Below, in pieces: positions 22,496 to 34,059 of a DNA stretch of 60,000 bases; positions within the stretch are counted from its first letter, which is position 1; every line of letters begins with the position of its first letter. Below the pieces are notes generated by a model. The model did not search any database, was not told where the DNA came from, and saw only the letters and a program-made list of their open reading frames with translations. Location: contig OX485803.1 of NCBI GenBank assembly GCA_950295325.1, forward strand, positions 42,611,554-42,671,553, written 5' to 3'. Made by a program: the position numbers and the translations under genes. The DNA comes from Polytrichum commune. Lineage: Eukaryota; Streptophyta; Polytrichopsida; Polytrichales; Polytrichaceae.

Positions 22496-23845
22496 TAAGT
22501 ACGATTGGAGGGAGCACCAAGTACCGAAGATCCTCGACATCGAGGACAACTCCACTGTCCAAATGGTAGAGAAGTCTAGGGTGGCCTCAAACATACCATG
22601 TGCCAACCACGTTGATACTGATCACACAAGAACATAGTAGCCGCTCATTTCTTCTCTCCACACACAAAACATGGAAAACCCTTTGATACGACGGCCAATT
22701 CAAGATGAACTGTACCCTCAATGGGTAGATGACATGGGACACAGTTTTTGGAATGCTCGCGACATTCCCTGCCATCATTGCCTTCCAATAACAATAAACC
22801 ACTCGGCAACACCTCCTTCACCCGAAGGATAGTGCGCCCCGTCCTGACATCCAATGTCGTAGGCACTTCACGTTGAAGATAAACATAATTCCCTTGCCGA
22901 AATCTCCGCAACTGAGGTCGGTAAGCACCACTGCGAATGCGTGCATAACGCAATGTGTCATGGTGCTGAGCAATGGACAAATTCTCCATGGCCATAGGCA
23001 TGGCTCTCTGGAAGAATTGAGCCCGCTCCTGCAAACATTCTGCCCAAATGTTTGGGTCATCCAAGTCCACAACAAGAGCTAATTTTTTCCCGAATAAAAT
23101 TCAAGAGAATAGGCTCACGTCCATACAATAACTGATACGGGCTGTAGGATGCCAAAGAGGCCTGCCTACTAAATCGATAGCCCATAGCAATTCAAGGCAA
23201 CATAAGGTCCCAATTCCGGTGGCTTCCCCGAAGTAATCCATACTTCCTCAAGCCACGTTTGGTTGTCTGAACAACCCATTCAGCCAAGACATTTGCCTCC
23301 GGATGATCATGAGAGGTGGTACGGTAATCTATAAGCGCCTTAATGCACAACTCCTCAAAAGCACCAAGGAACTCCCTCCCTTGGTCCGTCAACACCTCAG
23401 CCGGCGCTCCAAAACGTGCTAACACACGATCCAAAAAGGCGGCCGTGGCCAACTCTGCAAAGTTTTGGGGTAGAGCAACAAGCTCAATCCACTTGCTAAA
23501 ATGCTCCACCATCACCAAAACGTACTTTGCTCCACGTGGTGTAACCACCAACGGCCCTGCAAAGTCCAGGGACTAACGGTAGCCCAATCCCATGATAGGT
23601 AAGGGTTGTAACTGAGGTGATAAGGTGTTAAAGCTAGACCTGACCCGGTCACAAACTTCATACCTCCCGACATAGGCAGCCACCTGCTGATACATGCCAG
23701 TCCACCAATATTGGCCACGCAACATCAGATGTGTCCTGCGTATGCCAAAATGGCCAAGTTCCTCGTGCACTTGTCACACCAAGGAGGCCCTCTGATCCGG
23801 CCTAGGAACAATACGCCTTGTCCCATCCGGCCAGTGTATTTTATG
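22496..23845 (-). pseudogene. Ty3/gypsy integrase relic with C-terminal PHD-like finger
   Basis: Truncated pol relic on the minus strand. It enters at about 23845 with HWPDGTRRIVPRPDQR. Next come HEELGHFGIRRTHLML and a YWW...CEVCDR-like segment (zinc-binding H2C2 domain; here the first Cys of the CxxC pair reads as Tyr-Glu-Val-Cys). The catalytic core follows: LDFAG (first Asp), LTDQGREF (second Asp) and the conserved Glu in LAEW. After a linker the GPY/F-like C-terminal part (DVRTGRTILRVKEVLPSGLL) leads into FPCFVC...LCDQY..GWH..CL.PP...WSCPRC, a PHD-finger pattern at about 22677-22537. Several in-frame stops (for example TGA after GEKK) and frame changes show it is dead. RT, RNase H, gag and the 5' LTR are absent. 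In life it would splice retrotransposon cDNA into the genome. Confidence 0.8.
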
Positions 23846-23934
23846 CATGTATTTTATACATCATGCCATTTATGTCAGTATTAAAACACCGACGTGTTTT
23901 TTTTCTTCTTCTAGTCTTTTGATCATTACTACAC

Positions 23935-24165
23935 AAACTATGATATTTAGTATCACTTACTATTTGGATTTACACCATTGCTATCTTTTACTATTAATGT
24001 AAATTTTTACCAAGTAAAGTTGCTATAATGTCCAAACAACCACTTTGATATTTGTTGGCAAAAAGATGAGATATATAATAAATAGATATAGCGTTGCGTA
24101 TTTCCAAGTAGTAAGTGAAATTGAATACAATATTTAGGGTCGCCCATGATGTACTACATGGTTTA
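23935..24165. mobile_element. MITE-like element with ACTACA termini
   Basis: It begins ACTACACAAACTATGATATT and ends near 24165 with sequence whose inverse begins ATGTAGTACATC. Inside, 'TTTTTACCAAGTAAAG' and 'AGTAAGTGAAATTGAATAC' blocks match the MITE at 15647-15864 and sequence at 32820-33030, so these belong to one family. The boundaries are approximate and the element has no coding capacity. Confidence 0.5.
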
Positions 24166-24291
24166 TAGCCTTCCTTTTAGAAAGTGGACTCCATGTTAGA
24201 GTGGTGAGTTATGTAATGGCAGAGGCGCCACATGTGCTTGTCGTTGGTTATTGTTTAGTTTAGACGATTAGCATTGTAGAAGAACTTAGAA

Positions 24292-24673
24292 GCTACACTA
24301 AATATGATATTTAGTGTCATGTGGTATATTATGTCACCATGGTAACTTTTTGGATGACACTTCTTATGAATAAGTGAACAAATATTGTCATGGATGATGG
24401 ATGAGTTCATCCATTGGCCAAAACTCTACCTTCTCTTGTCAGCAACTGGTGATGAAACATTGTCATGGATTATTGAAATTTGGATGAAAAATAACTTCGT
24501 AAGTGACAGTAAATCCATCACTGTAAATCTACAATCCCCCCAAAAATCCACAAGGACTGACAAATATTGTTGGGTTAACATTTAGTGTTGGTGACATTAT
24601 ACCGCTGTTTACAATTAGTATTGAGTAAGACAATTAGAATTGGTGACGCTAAATACCATATTTAGTGTAGTTT
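24292..24673 (-). mobile_element. MITE with CTACACTAAATAT inverted termini
   Basis: An element of about 380 bp. The left end CTACACTAAATATGATATTT is inverted at the right end as CTACACTAAATATGGTATTT. The interior matches 2640-2910 in the opposite orientation, so two copies of the same family sit in this window. This copy has single ends, whereas the 2442 copy has a tripled end. Confidence 0.7.
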
Positions 24674-24679
24674 ATAGAA

Positions 24680-27190
24680 TAGAACTATCTAGAAGGTTCG
24701 TTACAAGGATGAATGTTCACTTAGTGGATGAACATACTTAAGGAACGTCTCTCCCAAAGACTCTTGTGGAAGATTAGGGCCATCGAAGTCAAGAGGTTGT
24801 GAGATTGAGTGGCCAAGCTTTGTTGAGAGTCCAAAGAAATGGGTTGAAAATAGCCAATAAAATATAGTAATTGGAGCCTTCGGCTGGGCACAATGTGAAG
24901 CCTCCAAAGGCCAAGCCCGAAGTCCAAACCCAAAGGAGCATCCCATTTTATTCCTTGCCCAAAACAACTCCTCCAATCTAACGGCCAAGATCTTGTTAAT
25001 GATTGATTTTTTTTAATGAGCAAAAACCGACGGCCTCTTCACAATAGTTGAGATTCCATTCCCGTCTGACCTAAACTTCCTTCGAGAGTCCGTCGCCTTC
25101 TTCAAAAAGTAATCATTTTAAATTGCGATGGCCTTTGGACTTTGGCCTTAGTGTGAAGGGTCGAGAGGCCGAACTCTTCGTTTCTTATGAATATGATTTG
25201 TGGAAATTGACAACCTCTTGACCTTCGGCCATAGTGTGAAGCGCCCCTTAATATCTTCACTTTTGTTTGTAGAGCTTCTACGCATGGAAGTTGTTGTTTA
25301 CTTGATAATAAAGTGTAGATAAGAGTTCAAGGATCATGGCATATACCAATGTGTAAATGTATGTGAGTTTGTCAAGTTCTATGAAACAATATTGGTCTAA
25401 TTTTATTTTATCCAAAATTAGATATGCGAGGTCTTTGATGGCATTAAATTGGTGTATGGTTCTCAAGAGGTTTTTAAAGTTGGGTTTGGGGATTGGGAGT
25501 TGTTTAAGTGTTGTAATCGAAAGTTCGTGTATCCTGCCTCATACTCTTGCCATGATGGTTATTAGGGGTTTTATAGTGCACCTATTGGGGGGTCATGTTG
25601 TTATGTTTCATTTCTATTGTTGTTTCCGGGTATTGATCATGGCAATATGTGAACTCAAAGAATATGATAGTTAGCGAAGGGTTGGGGTTAGTGGTATAGG
25701 GCTTTGGTTTGGGCACCTATGATACATAGGATGTTGGGCAATAGTTTGAATAGGCATTGGCATGGTTTATTAGTGTAGGTGCATGGGAGTAGCCATTCTA
25801 GGACCGTGGAGTTGGGCAGTTTGGTGTTGTGATATCCAACATTGGCTCGTGTGAAGCATTGAGTGAATTTTGTAGCTTGTAGTATTTGTACTGTGAAGTG
25901 TACTGCGTTGTTGTGCCTAGATATCCATAATCCATTAATGTATTGTGTTTAATAGTAATGATGAAATAGAGCGCCCTCTACGGGTTTTTGCATGTTTTCA
26001 AAATGTCCTAGGAGAAGTGGGCTATTATCAAAGAAAATGTACAGTTTCATACCAACCTCACATGGAGAGGAGGTTGTTGTGATAGCTTTGATCCAAGTGT
26101 AGTTTGTATAACTCATTGACTTGCAGACTGCACTACCAGAATTATTGAAACACATTTGTAGTCCGAAATTTATTTGATGTGAGGGGTTTTTACCGCTAGT
26201 GTCCCTATATTAGTTCTCATTCATGTCTTAATAGTTATAGCTAAGTTAAGGGTGTTTCCCTCTACTGACATTATTGGCAGTTATGGTGTTTGAGGGAAGG
26301 TGTTGCAAGTGAGATTTATTCTATGACCTAAACTTCTCTTCATAATTTTGTTCTATATTATTCGACTACCTCGTCTAGTGGGACCCATTTAAAATGTATT
26401 GGCTCTTAACTTATAGGGGGTTCAAGTGTACTAAGGAAGTAACACTTTCACAATGTTTTGCTATTATAGGCACGTTAAGTAGCTTAGAAATTTTTCCAAA
26501 AATTCCCATAGATTTGCAAAATTATAAAATTTTATAGCTTGAGGACTCTCACTACGATCATAATATGAGTCCTAGGCAATTGCCATGTGTTGGTGATAAA
26601 ATGATGCAAATCTACCATTAGTGATAGATTTGTTGGATTTTGAATGATGTAGGACAAGTTTCTAGTGACATGGGACAATAACTGGGACTCATATGCTTGT
26701 AGTGTCTTCTCTAACTTAATGTGGGTTGATGATGAATAATGTGGGCCACACTAAATCAGATGTTTAGTGTAGCTTGCAACCTTTCTTTTAGGGTCACATG
26801 GATCCTTTTGGCATCATCTCTCCCTCCCTCGGAGCTGATTGAGTGCTTGCTGGCATGAGGATCTGTCCACATTCTTCACAAAATTGGCAATTAATTTACA
26901 CTTGAAGTGAACAATCTTCATCTGGACAGATTCCTCTTCATGTTTGGGTTCAAGGAGGATCGTGTGCGGTCATCCTTTCCATCTCCAAGGAAACGCTCCA
27001 CAAATTAATGACCGATAGTTTCATAAGGTTTTGGTCGCCAATCCGATATTCCCCGTTCATCATCGATCAATGACAATCATCAACATCGTCGAAGCCGCGA
27101 TCAAATTGGAGTATTCGAATCCAAAGCTGAAAACTTCGACATGATCCATCACCATTTGTAGATGGATTGAGGTATACTCTGTGATGGTGG
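24680..27190. other. Gene-free intergenic DNA
   Basis: No supported gene. At 24880-25260 phrases such as 'GTGTGAAG' with 'GGCC(A)AA' recur three times, suggesting a decayed tandem repeat. Around 26745-26775 a lone 'ACACTAAATCAGATGTTTAG' resembles a MITE terminus of the 24292 family. The frames 25357-25674 and 25949-26155 carry no motif. Confidence 0.45.
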
Positions 27191-27208
27191 CGTCGGTGAT
27201 CAGAACAT

Positions 27209-27224
27209 CGTCATCATCATCATC

Positions 27225-27256
<32 letters not shown>

Positions 27257-27284
27257 GGTGGTGGTCCTGCTGCTGCTGCTGCTG
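27209..27284. repeat. Compound trinucleotide microsatellite (TCA, TAG, TGG, TGC)
   Basis: Runs of TCA, then GTA/TAG, then GTG/TGG, then CTG/TGC trinucleotides follow each other directly. They lie 3' of FUT8-like gene 2 and would be in its untranslated region if the transcript extends this far. Confidence 0.9.
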
Positions 27285-27347
27285 ATTTGGAGCTGTAAGA
27301 CGTTTTTTTCTCGATGTTTGATTGTTGTTGTGATGTTTTGATTTTGG

Positions 27348-27415
27348 TCACCAATCGTAATCTGTGATGCATGACGGGTGTCGCTCTGCATGACATCGAA
27401 GTAGAGGTGGTGGTG
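27348..27415 (-). pseudogene. Duplicated 3' tail of a FUT8-like gene
   Basis: Minus-strand sequence repeats the last ~20 codons and stop of the FUT8-like genes (HHLYFDV ... then GATTACGATTGGTGACC) about 85 bp beyond the real gene 2 stop. The final bases match gene 1 (ATCACAGATTACGATTGG) better than gene 2. It therefore looks like the relic of an extra gene copy or of an unequal exchange. It is out of phase as a protein. Confidence 0.65.
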
Positions 27416-27497
27416 GATTGACGTCGATTTTGACGCCACAGACTGATCGATGTGTAAAAAATTGTTTATTTTGGTCCACTTTTGATTCCCCTTTTGG

Positions 27498-29460
27498 TCA
27501 CCAATCGTAGTCTTTGATGACGGTACCGGTCATGACATCGTAGTAGAGGTGGTGATGTTTGCATCTGGTGGTATGGCGAAGCTCATCGATGAGGCGGCAC
27601 CAGTTTGAAGGGATTTGCCCTACCCACGCATCGCATTCCAGGGCAAGTTGCAAGCTAAGCAAGCTATTAAGAAACTCTTCGTTCCACCCTATCCTCGCCG
27701 CGAAGGAGATAGGGCTAGTGGTGCTGTCACTCACACGGCTCACATTCGTCCACCGCGTCGTCCAGTTCTTCACATTCGAGAAAAACTCCACGGTCGCCGC
27801 ATCCTCGGTGCTCAAGAAGATGTTGCGCTTCAGAGCCTTCGGCTGCTCATCAATGGCCATAAGCTCCTCCACAGCCTTAAGGTATGTCGCATCATCCGCA
27901 AGTGTCATCTCTTTCCACTTATCCCCATGTCTCACGTGCATCGAAACCGTCCCTTCCTCGATATCTTCCCCGCCGAACACCAAACCCCTCCGCCGGTCGA
28001 GCTCCAGCAGCGTCCTCACGTTCGGCCTCACAATGTATGCACTGGCCTGCGCTCGCCACCAGTAATAGAAACTCTTTGACATGTTGCCAGATGTCAGAAG
28101 CTTGTGGAACATCACCGGTGTTTCGTGCACCAAGAAACTTAACCCGAAGTGCACCAAATCTTCCCGCAGCACCTGTTGGAATGAATTTAAAGAGGCTAAT
28201 CAAGGTAGCTCAACCACCGAAAGGTCTCGCTAAGTGACCTTATACATTCTTGACGAGGAACTTAAGCTTTAAGGTACATACATGAACAATATCCAAGTGG
28301 ATTGGTGATGTTCTAGTTACAGCTTGACACGATGAAGTGTCATCAAGAGACTACAACTGTAAAATTTGTATATATGAGTAAAAGATGAAGCTCGGGGGTG
28401 AGGTCGAGGAAGATCATTCATCAGCTTCTGTGACTTACTTCTCTAAAGTTAGGTGGATCAGAGCCTTTCTCATCACAATTCTCACCTTGCCAGAATTCGT
28501 GTGGTATGAGGATTCGTTTAGCCATGGCAGCCCATCCCAAGCCTCCTCCGAGGGTTTGCTGCTCCCCATGGCGTCGTGGATTGCGCAAGACGAGATTGGC
28601 TCGAAGTAGCAGCTGTCCAGAGTTGGAAATCCTTCACAATAGGGGCCGTGAATCCACTCACCGGTTGGTTGCGGCCACATGACCAAAACCCTATCCAGGT
28701 CCAAGGCGACTTTCAAAACCACTCCCGTCATGTGGATGGCCGAGCCGATGCCATGCCCTCCTCCTGTGCCTCGTAGGACAATGAATTTCTTGTTGTGACA
28801 ATTGCTTGGATGCTGTAGCCTCCAAATCGCATGCTGAGCGGGGACACTTCCATACATCTGCCTTCCTCCGGTTTGGTGAACATTTATGGCAGGCTCCGTG
28901 GCTCGCCGAGTCCAGTGGCCGGAAGGGTACCAATGTCTTTCGCATTCCTCACGTGCCAATGTTATGTTTAAAACCTGTGATGAACCAGAGTCAGCACTTG
29001 GCGATGTAAAGGTATACAAAGATTTCTCAACCTGAAGATTCTTCTCTTCCGAATCCTCCTGCAGGGGAAGAGAATTTGGTGTCGACGTTGAGCAGTTGCA
29101 GAGCAGGATATGTGAGCAGTTGCATGTAGGTAATAATTCTGGATCAGGTGGATTTTGCTGGCGCTCCGGGAGCTCAGTGTTACAGATGTCGACAATCGAG
29201 ATTCCGAAATTCCACTTCGGCTGCCTGAAATTTGATCATGTGACACGGACTGTAAGAATGTGCAATCCGAAACAGACAGTTTACTTTACCCCGAGCAAAG
29301 ACTTTATAACACAGATAGATATGTCTCGTTGAACCTTGCAGAATTGAAGGTTGGGAAGGATTGCATCGACTTACAATACCAGCATGTAGAGAAGGAAGAA
29401 AATGATGGTTATCAAGGTCGCCACCGGCCAGATAGTGCGCGTCCTCCTGGATCCAACCAT
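27498..29460 (-). CDS. FUT8-like (GT23) fucosyltransferase-like protein, gene 2
   Basis: Three exons on the minus strand: 29460-29375, 29224-28486 and 28172-27498, encoding 499 aa. Splice sites are GTAAGT, GTGAGA, TTTCAG and CCAACAG, at the same positions and phases as gene 1. The N-terminus has a basic RRTR tail and a hydrophobic anchor (about residues 11-28), giving a type II Golgi topology. A Cys-rich stem (CNCS twice) precedes the catalytic region: GGGHGIGSAIH in exon 2, HVRHGDK at 354-360, FLSTEDAA and SSNWCRLIDEL. These match the three conserved motifs of alpha-1,6/1,2-fucosyltransferases that bind GDP-fucose. The acceptor sugar is not predictable. As in gene 1, no SH3 domain follows and motif I has His where FUT8 has a second Arg. 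The introns are short (150 and 313 bp) and lack the duplications of gene 1, so gene 2 probably keeps the ancestral layout. It is intact and likely functional. Confidence 0.85.
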
Positions 29461-29576
29461 TTGAGATTGCCGAAATTGATAAAAATATCATGGATCACTC
29501 TCCTTCTGAACACCAAAGTCTTGTGCTCTTCATGGATCGCTAAAGTGATCAAAGTTATAAGACATATCTCACTACG

Positions 29577-29990
29577 TTTTGTTGTTCTTGACTCTGAATT
29601 ATGAGCGCCTTCTGAACACCATTTGAAGAAATTCTCTTGGTACAAGTGAAAGAAAGAAACAGTGTCCACATCAATTAGATCATGGATTTTTACCAAAACC
29701 CTTGAGAAACTAGCAACAGTTTTGCTGTTCTTCACTACGGAGTGATAAGCACTTTCCGCACACTATTTGCAGAGTTCCTTCAGCATAAGTGAAAGTAAAC
29801 AGTTTCCACATCAATTAGGTCATGGATTGTTTACAACATCCTTGAGAAACTAAGCAATAGTTTTGTTGTTCTTGACTACTGAATTATAAGCACTCTCTGC
29901 ACACCATTTGCAGAATTTCGTCGGTCCAAATAGTTTCCACATGAATTAGGTCATGGATTACAAAATCCTTGAGAAACTACAGTAGCAACC
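29577..29990. repeat. Three tandem ~142-bp repeats upstream of FUT8-like gene 2
   Basis: Units start at about 29577, 29720 and 29861, each opening with TTTTG(T/C)TGTTCTT and closing with 'CTTGAGAAACTA'. They lie 117 bp or more upstream of the gene 2 start codon, so they fall in its promoter or leader. Gene 1 has no counterpart. Confidence 0.75.
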
Positions 29991-30771
29991 AGTGTTGGAA
30001 ATCTGAAGTTTTGAAGGGTGACTGTAGACCATTGATTGTTGATCTTTGACCACGGCCATGCGTAAATCTGTGCAGATTGAACCCCTGTAGAGTTTGCAAA
30101 AATATTCTAGGGTTCACTATACAACATTGCAGCCGAGTGGGTGGAGGTGATGAAGTTTGCCAAATCTCCTCGATTACTATAAATGTCAACATTTGCACAC
30201 TGAAGGCATGATGAAATCATCATAATTTACACCAAATATGGAAGAGAATGACAACAGGATGCAATTTTTTGGCAGTTACTGCAGCCAGACTATGATAGCA
30301 ACACTGAGATATATGCCAAACTATTGGAGTGGCGAATATGTCACTCGTGCTTGCAAATTAGCAACACCAAACTACCTCCAAGCTTCACGGAATAATCATT
30401 GTAATCATCATCTCATAAGGTAGACGTGCATAATTCTGTTACTTAACCGGACACCTTTATTTGAGTGGTATGTGATGAGGTGTGGCTCCAAGAACGGATA
30501 CTAAATAGACATATGTTTGAAAGAGATTGGACTATGTGTTCAAAATACAGTAACCATTTTAGGTTCAATAGTCAACATATTTAGGGAAACTTGTACGATT
30601 GTTTAATGAGCACAAGGATATTGGTTTTGAAATTGAATAAGATATAGAGTAGGGGCATCCATAACCAATCACTAAATAGAATTTATGCTAGATTTGGAGA
30701 AGTATAAGGTGATGCAAATTTATCCTATGTAGGAAGATAGAAATTTGTAGGATTGCAGTTTTTTGATAATT
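29991..30771. other. Intergenic; dispersed repeat copy at about 30440-30640
   Basis: No gene is seen. The interval 30440-30640 is another copy of the dispersed repeat listed at 36270-36560, with 'GAACGGATAC', 'AGTCAACATATTT' and 'TGAATAAGATAT' landmarks. Confidence 0.45.
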
Positions 30772-31870
30772 TTAGGGGATCGCTATTTCCACACCTTTTT
30801 TGGCTAGATTCACACCTTTTTGCCGGTTCGGTTGCCGTGTCACTGAGGCGCTATATATGAGATTCTTCATGGTGCATCCGGACCGTTGATCCACCAAGGC
30901 CCATCCAAGGGCCTCAATGATCCTAGGTGGCGGTGGGGTGGGGGGCGGGGGTGGTGCTTGCCACCAAGGCAGGGTGGGGCCGTGGGCCTCATGTCTTTTT
31001 TGGGGAGGCCGGATTTAGGGTGGTGTCGGGTCCAGTGGCTAGGCCTACTTATTATATAACTAGTTGGTTACCCTTATTCTACTTACTAAATAACTAGTTG
31101 GTTAGCCTTACTCTACTTACTAAATGACTAGTTGTTTACCCCTACTCTACTTACTAAATGACTAGTTGGTTACCCTTACTCTACTTACTAAATGACTAGT
31201 TGGTTACCCTTACTCTACTTACTAAATAACTAGTTGGTTACCCTTACTTATTACTTAATAGTAATAATAGTTGGTTATTACTTATTACTTGAAGTTAGGT
31301 ATGGACACCTATAAGTGTTGAGATATAATAAGATTACACTATCCTACTTAGTGTCACCTACATTACATAATCTATGTATCATCCCTAACAACTAGTCATT
31401 TAGTAAGTAGAGGAAGGGTAACCAACTAGTCATTTAGTAAGTAGAGTAAGGGTAAAAAACTAGTCATTTAGTAAGTAGAGTAAGGGGAACCAACTAGTCA
31501 TTTAGTAAGTAGAGTAAGGGTAACCAACTAGTCATTTAGTAAGTAGAGTAAGGCTAACCAACTAGTTATTTAGTAAGTAGGCCTAGCCACTGGGCCCGCC
31601 TAGCCACTAGGCCCGACACCACCCTAAATGTGGCCTCCCCAAATAAGACACGAGGCCCACGGCCCCACCCCGCCTTGGTGGCAAGCACCACCCCCTCCCC
31701 CCACCCCACCGCCACCTAGGATCATTGAGGCCCTTGGATGGGCCTTGGTGGATCAACGGTCCGGATACACCATGAAGAATCTCATATATAGCGCTTCAGT
31801 GACACGGCAACCGAACCAGCAAAAAGGTGTGAATCTAGCCAAAAAAGGTGTGGAAATAGCGATCCCCTAA
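30772..31870. mobile_element. Foldback element, 1.1 kb, with arms of about 0.5 kb
   Basis: The two ends are long inverted repeats starting TTAGGGGATCGCTATTTCC. The outer part of each arm (about 280 bp) includes a purine/pyrimidine-rich block with GGTGGGG. The inner part is an array of a 34-bp unit (CTAGTTGGTTACCCTTACTC and so on), about six copies on the left (31060-31255), inverted on the right (31395-31590). Only about 140 bp in the middle are unpaired. The flanks share AATTTT on both sides, a candidate target duplication. No transposase. The proline-rich frame 31628-31870 is an artefact of the C-rich arm. Confidence 0.85.
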
Positions 31871-33890
31871 TTTTATTCCTTAGATTAAAAGTATTGTGAA
31901 TTTTTTTTAAGCCAAAAGTTGGCCTAAACATAATACTAATATCTAGAGTCTACCATAATCGCCCATTTTAACCACTCATTCCTCCTCACTTTAGCACTCA
32001 AAACCATGACACATGTCATGGCATTATTGGTTCCAGCCTTATCAAAATTCCGGTACATTATAGATTGCAGGTGGGGTCTTGATCAGGAATAGGCCCCTTT
32101 ACTATACATGCAAGCTCCAAAAAGTATAAGGGAAGTGGCTATAGTCTCGATTGGATTCACTAACCATCTCGTACTAATATACTCGAAGCACCTATTCCCG
32201 ATCAATACCCCATTGGGAACCTCTAGTGTGCCATAATTCCAATCAAGCTGGGATTGAATTTCGACCAAGCCAAAACCAACAATGTCATGACACATGTCCC
32301 TAGTTTTGATACTAAAGCGAGGAGAAATGAACGGTTATGGCAGACTGTAGACACTGGTAATTTGTTTAGGCCAACTTTTGACTTCAAAAATTCATAGTAA
32401 TTTTAGACTTAGGAATAAGATTATTTTTAAAAATAATAAAATAATAGAAATCCTCCTAATTTCTATCTTCTTACACAGGATAATTTTGCACTACCTTATC
32501 CTTCTCTAGATCTGGCACAAAAACTCTTAAGTGATCGGTTATGAGCGCCTCTACTCTAGCGTGTTTCCTATCCTAGGAGAAGTGTGCTATTCGGATTTGT
32601 GATATTCTACACTTGACCACCTCAGCCTGCACACACAAAACTTCCTGAGGAACCATTCAATGCTTTCAATGCCTTCAAAAACATTGGTAGCCACCATCAA
32701 ACCTACTTGCCTTGCAAGGTGGCTAAATGTAAAGAGAAGAAGGTTAATGTCACGTTCATGTGCAAACTCCCACAAAGAAGACAAGAGTGGATGATTGCAT
32801 ATGAGGTAACTCTCATTGCATTAATTTACACAATGTTTTTTACAATTAATGTAATTTCTTACCAAGTAAAGACGTTAATGAATTAACATCTTACTCAAGA
32901 GTTCAATTTGTTCTAATGAAAGTTCAATAAGTTGCTCAAAGATTATAAAACATAAATGACTTTGCTTGGTAAAATATTCCACTTTCGTTGAATACTTATA
33001 GCATTACATAACTCCAAATAGTAACACACACTAATTGAAATAATCAGTGTACTCTAGGTTCTGGTTCCAAAGTCAACATATTTACGGGAGACTCATATGA
33101 TGATTTATTGAAAAAGAGAATCTTCAATTTGATAATGAATAAGATATTCATATGAGATCCAAAAATTATAAGGAAAATGGCTACTGCCTCAATCTGGATT
33201 GGTAATCAATTCATACTAATCACATGTTTAATAACATAGGAAAAGTGGGCTCCTCAGAAGGAGTAACCATTTAAGACCTGTCTACCTTAATCACGGGAAT
33301 GACAGTTTCCAAAGGTCAAGTGCATTGTTGTTCAGAAACTGCTACTTCAGCAGCAACCCACCATTCCATGGCAATGCCTCATAATGCAGGCTACTGAATT
33401 CGATATTCCTGCATCACCTTCCTTTAGAAACAAGGATTGATCTCACAATTGTAGTCTTTACTTTCCTTGAAAAGTAGATTCTTGCACTCACATAAATAAA
33501 GAATTGAAATATTAGAAACAAATTGGGTAGGTTTATTTAACACAAGTAGCAGTCCCCAAAACTTGCTTGTTTCAACCATGGCCAGCATGGTTGAAAAATA
33601 TGCAATAAAATACAAGCTGTCAGGAGAAAATCATAGGACATTGTCACATTATTGGGTTGATTGTACAAAGCAGTAGATCAAGGTGCTGGTTCAATTTTAA
33701 ACCCAAAATGAGTTTAACCCTTAATGAACCAATATAGAATGTTCTCTGTTCAAACCTGCACACTACCTCCAAGCATGCACCAAGAACTTACTGAACATGG
33801 AAGGCATTGTATGCAAAACAACCAACTCCTGACCAAAAGTCTTGTTGCGTTTGACTCTATTGGGTAATAGGAATACTACTAATCAGAGTC
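31871..33890. other. Gene-free; two old repeat copies
   Basis: No supported gene. The interval 32820-33030 resembles the ACTACA MITE family ('TTACCAAGTAAAG' and its inverse 'CTTTGCTTGGTAAA'). The interval 33045-33290 is a further copy of the dispersed repeat ('AGTCAACATATTTACGGGAG', 'GAATAAGATATTC'). Confidence 0.4.
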
Positions 33891-34059
33891 CGGGAAGTTC
33901 TGGGAGGCAACCGGTAGATTTCCTGCAAATTTTCATTCATCCCGGTTTTTTTAAAATTTGCCCGGAAGTGGCAGTGAGGTGGTAAGAGTAGTCGGAAAAT
34001 TTCCTAGAATTTCAATTTCTTCCGGTGGCATTGCCTCCATTGGCCAATTTCAATTGGCA

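Noticed and set aside
27559-28237. Plus-strand frames of up to 168 aa opposite FUT8-like gene 2
   Set aside because: Antisense shadows of exon 3. The protein motifs and splice sites support only the minus strand.
31060-31590. Regularly spaced repeats resembling a CRISPR array
   Set aside because: The 34-bp units are contiguous with no unique spacers and are mirrored in an inverted arm, so this is a eukaryotic foldback element.
31628-31870. Proline-rich frame
   Set aside because: It reads through the C-rich arm of the foldback element and has no protein support.
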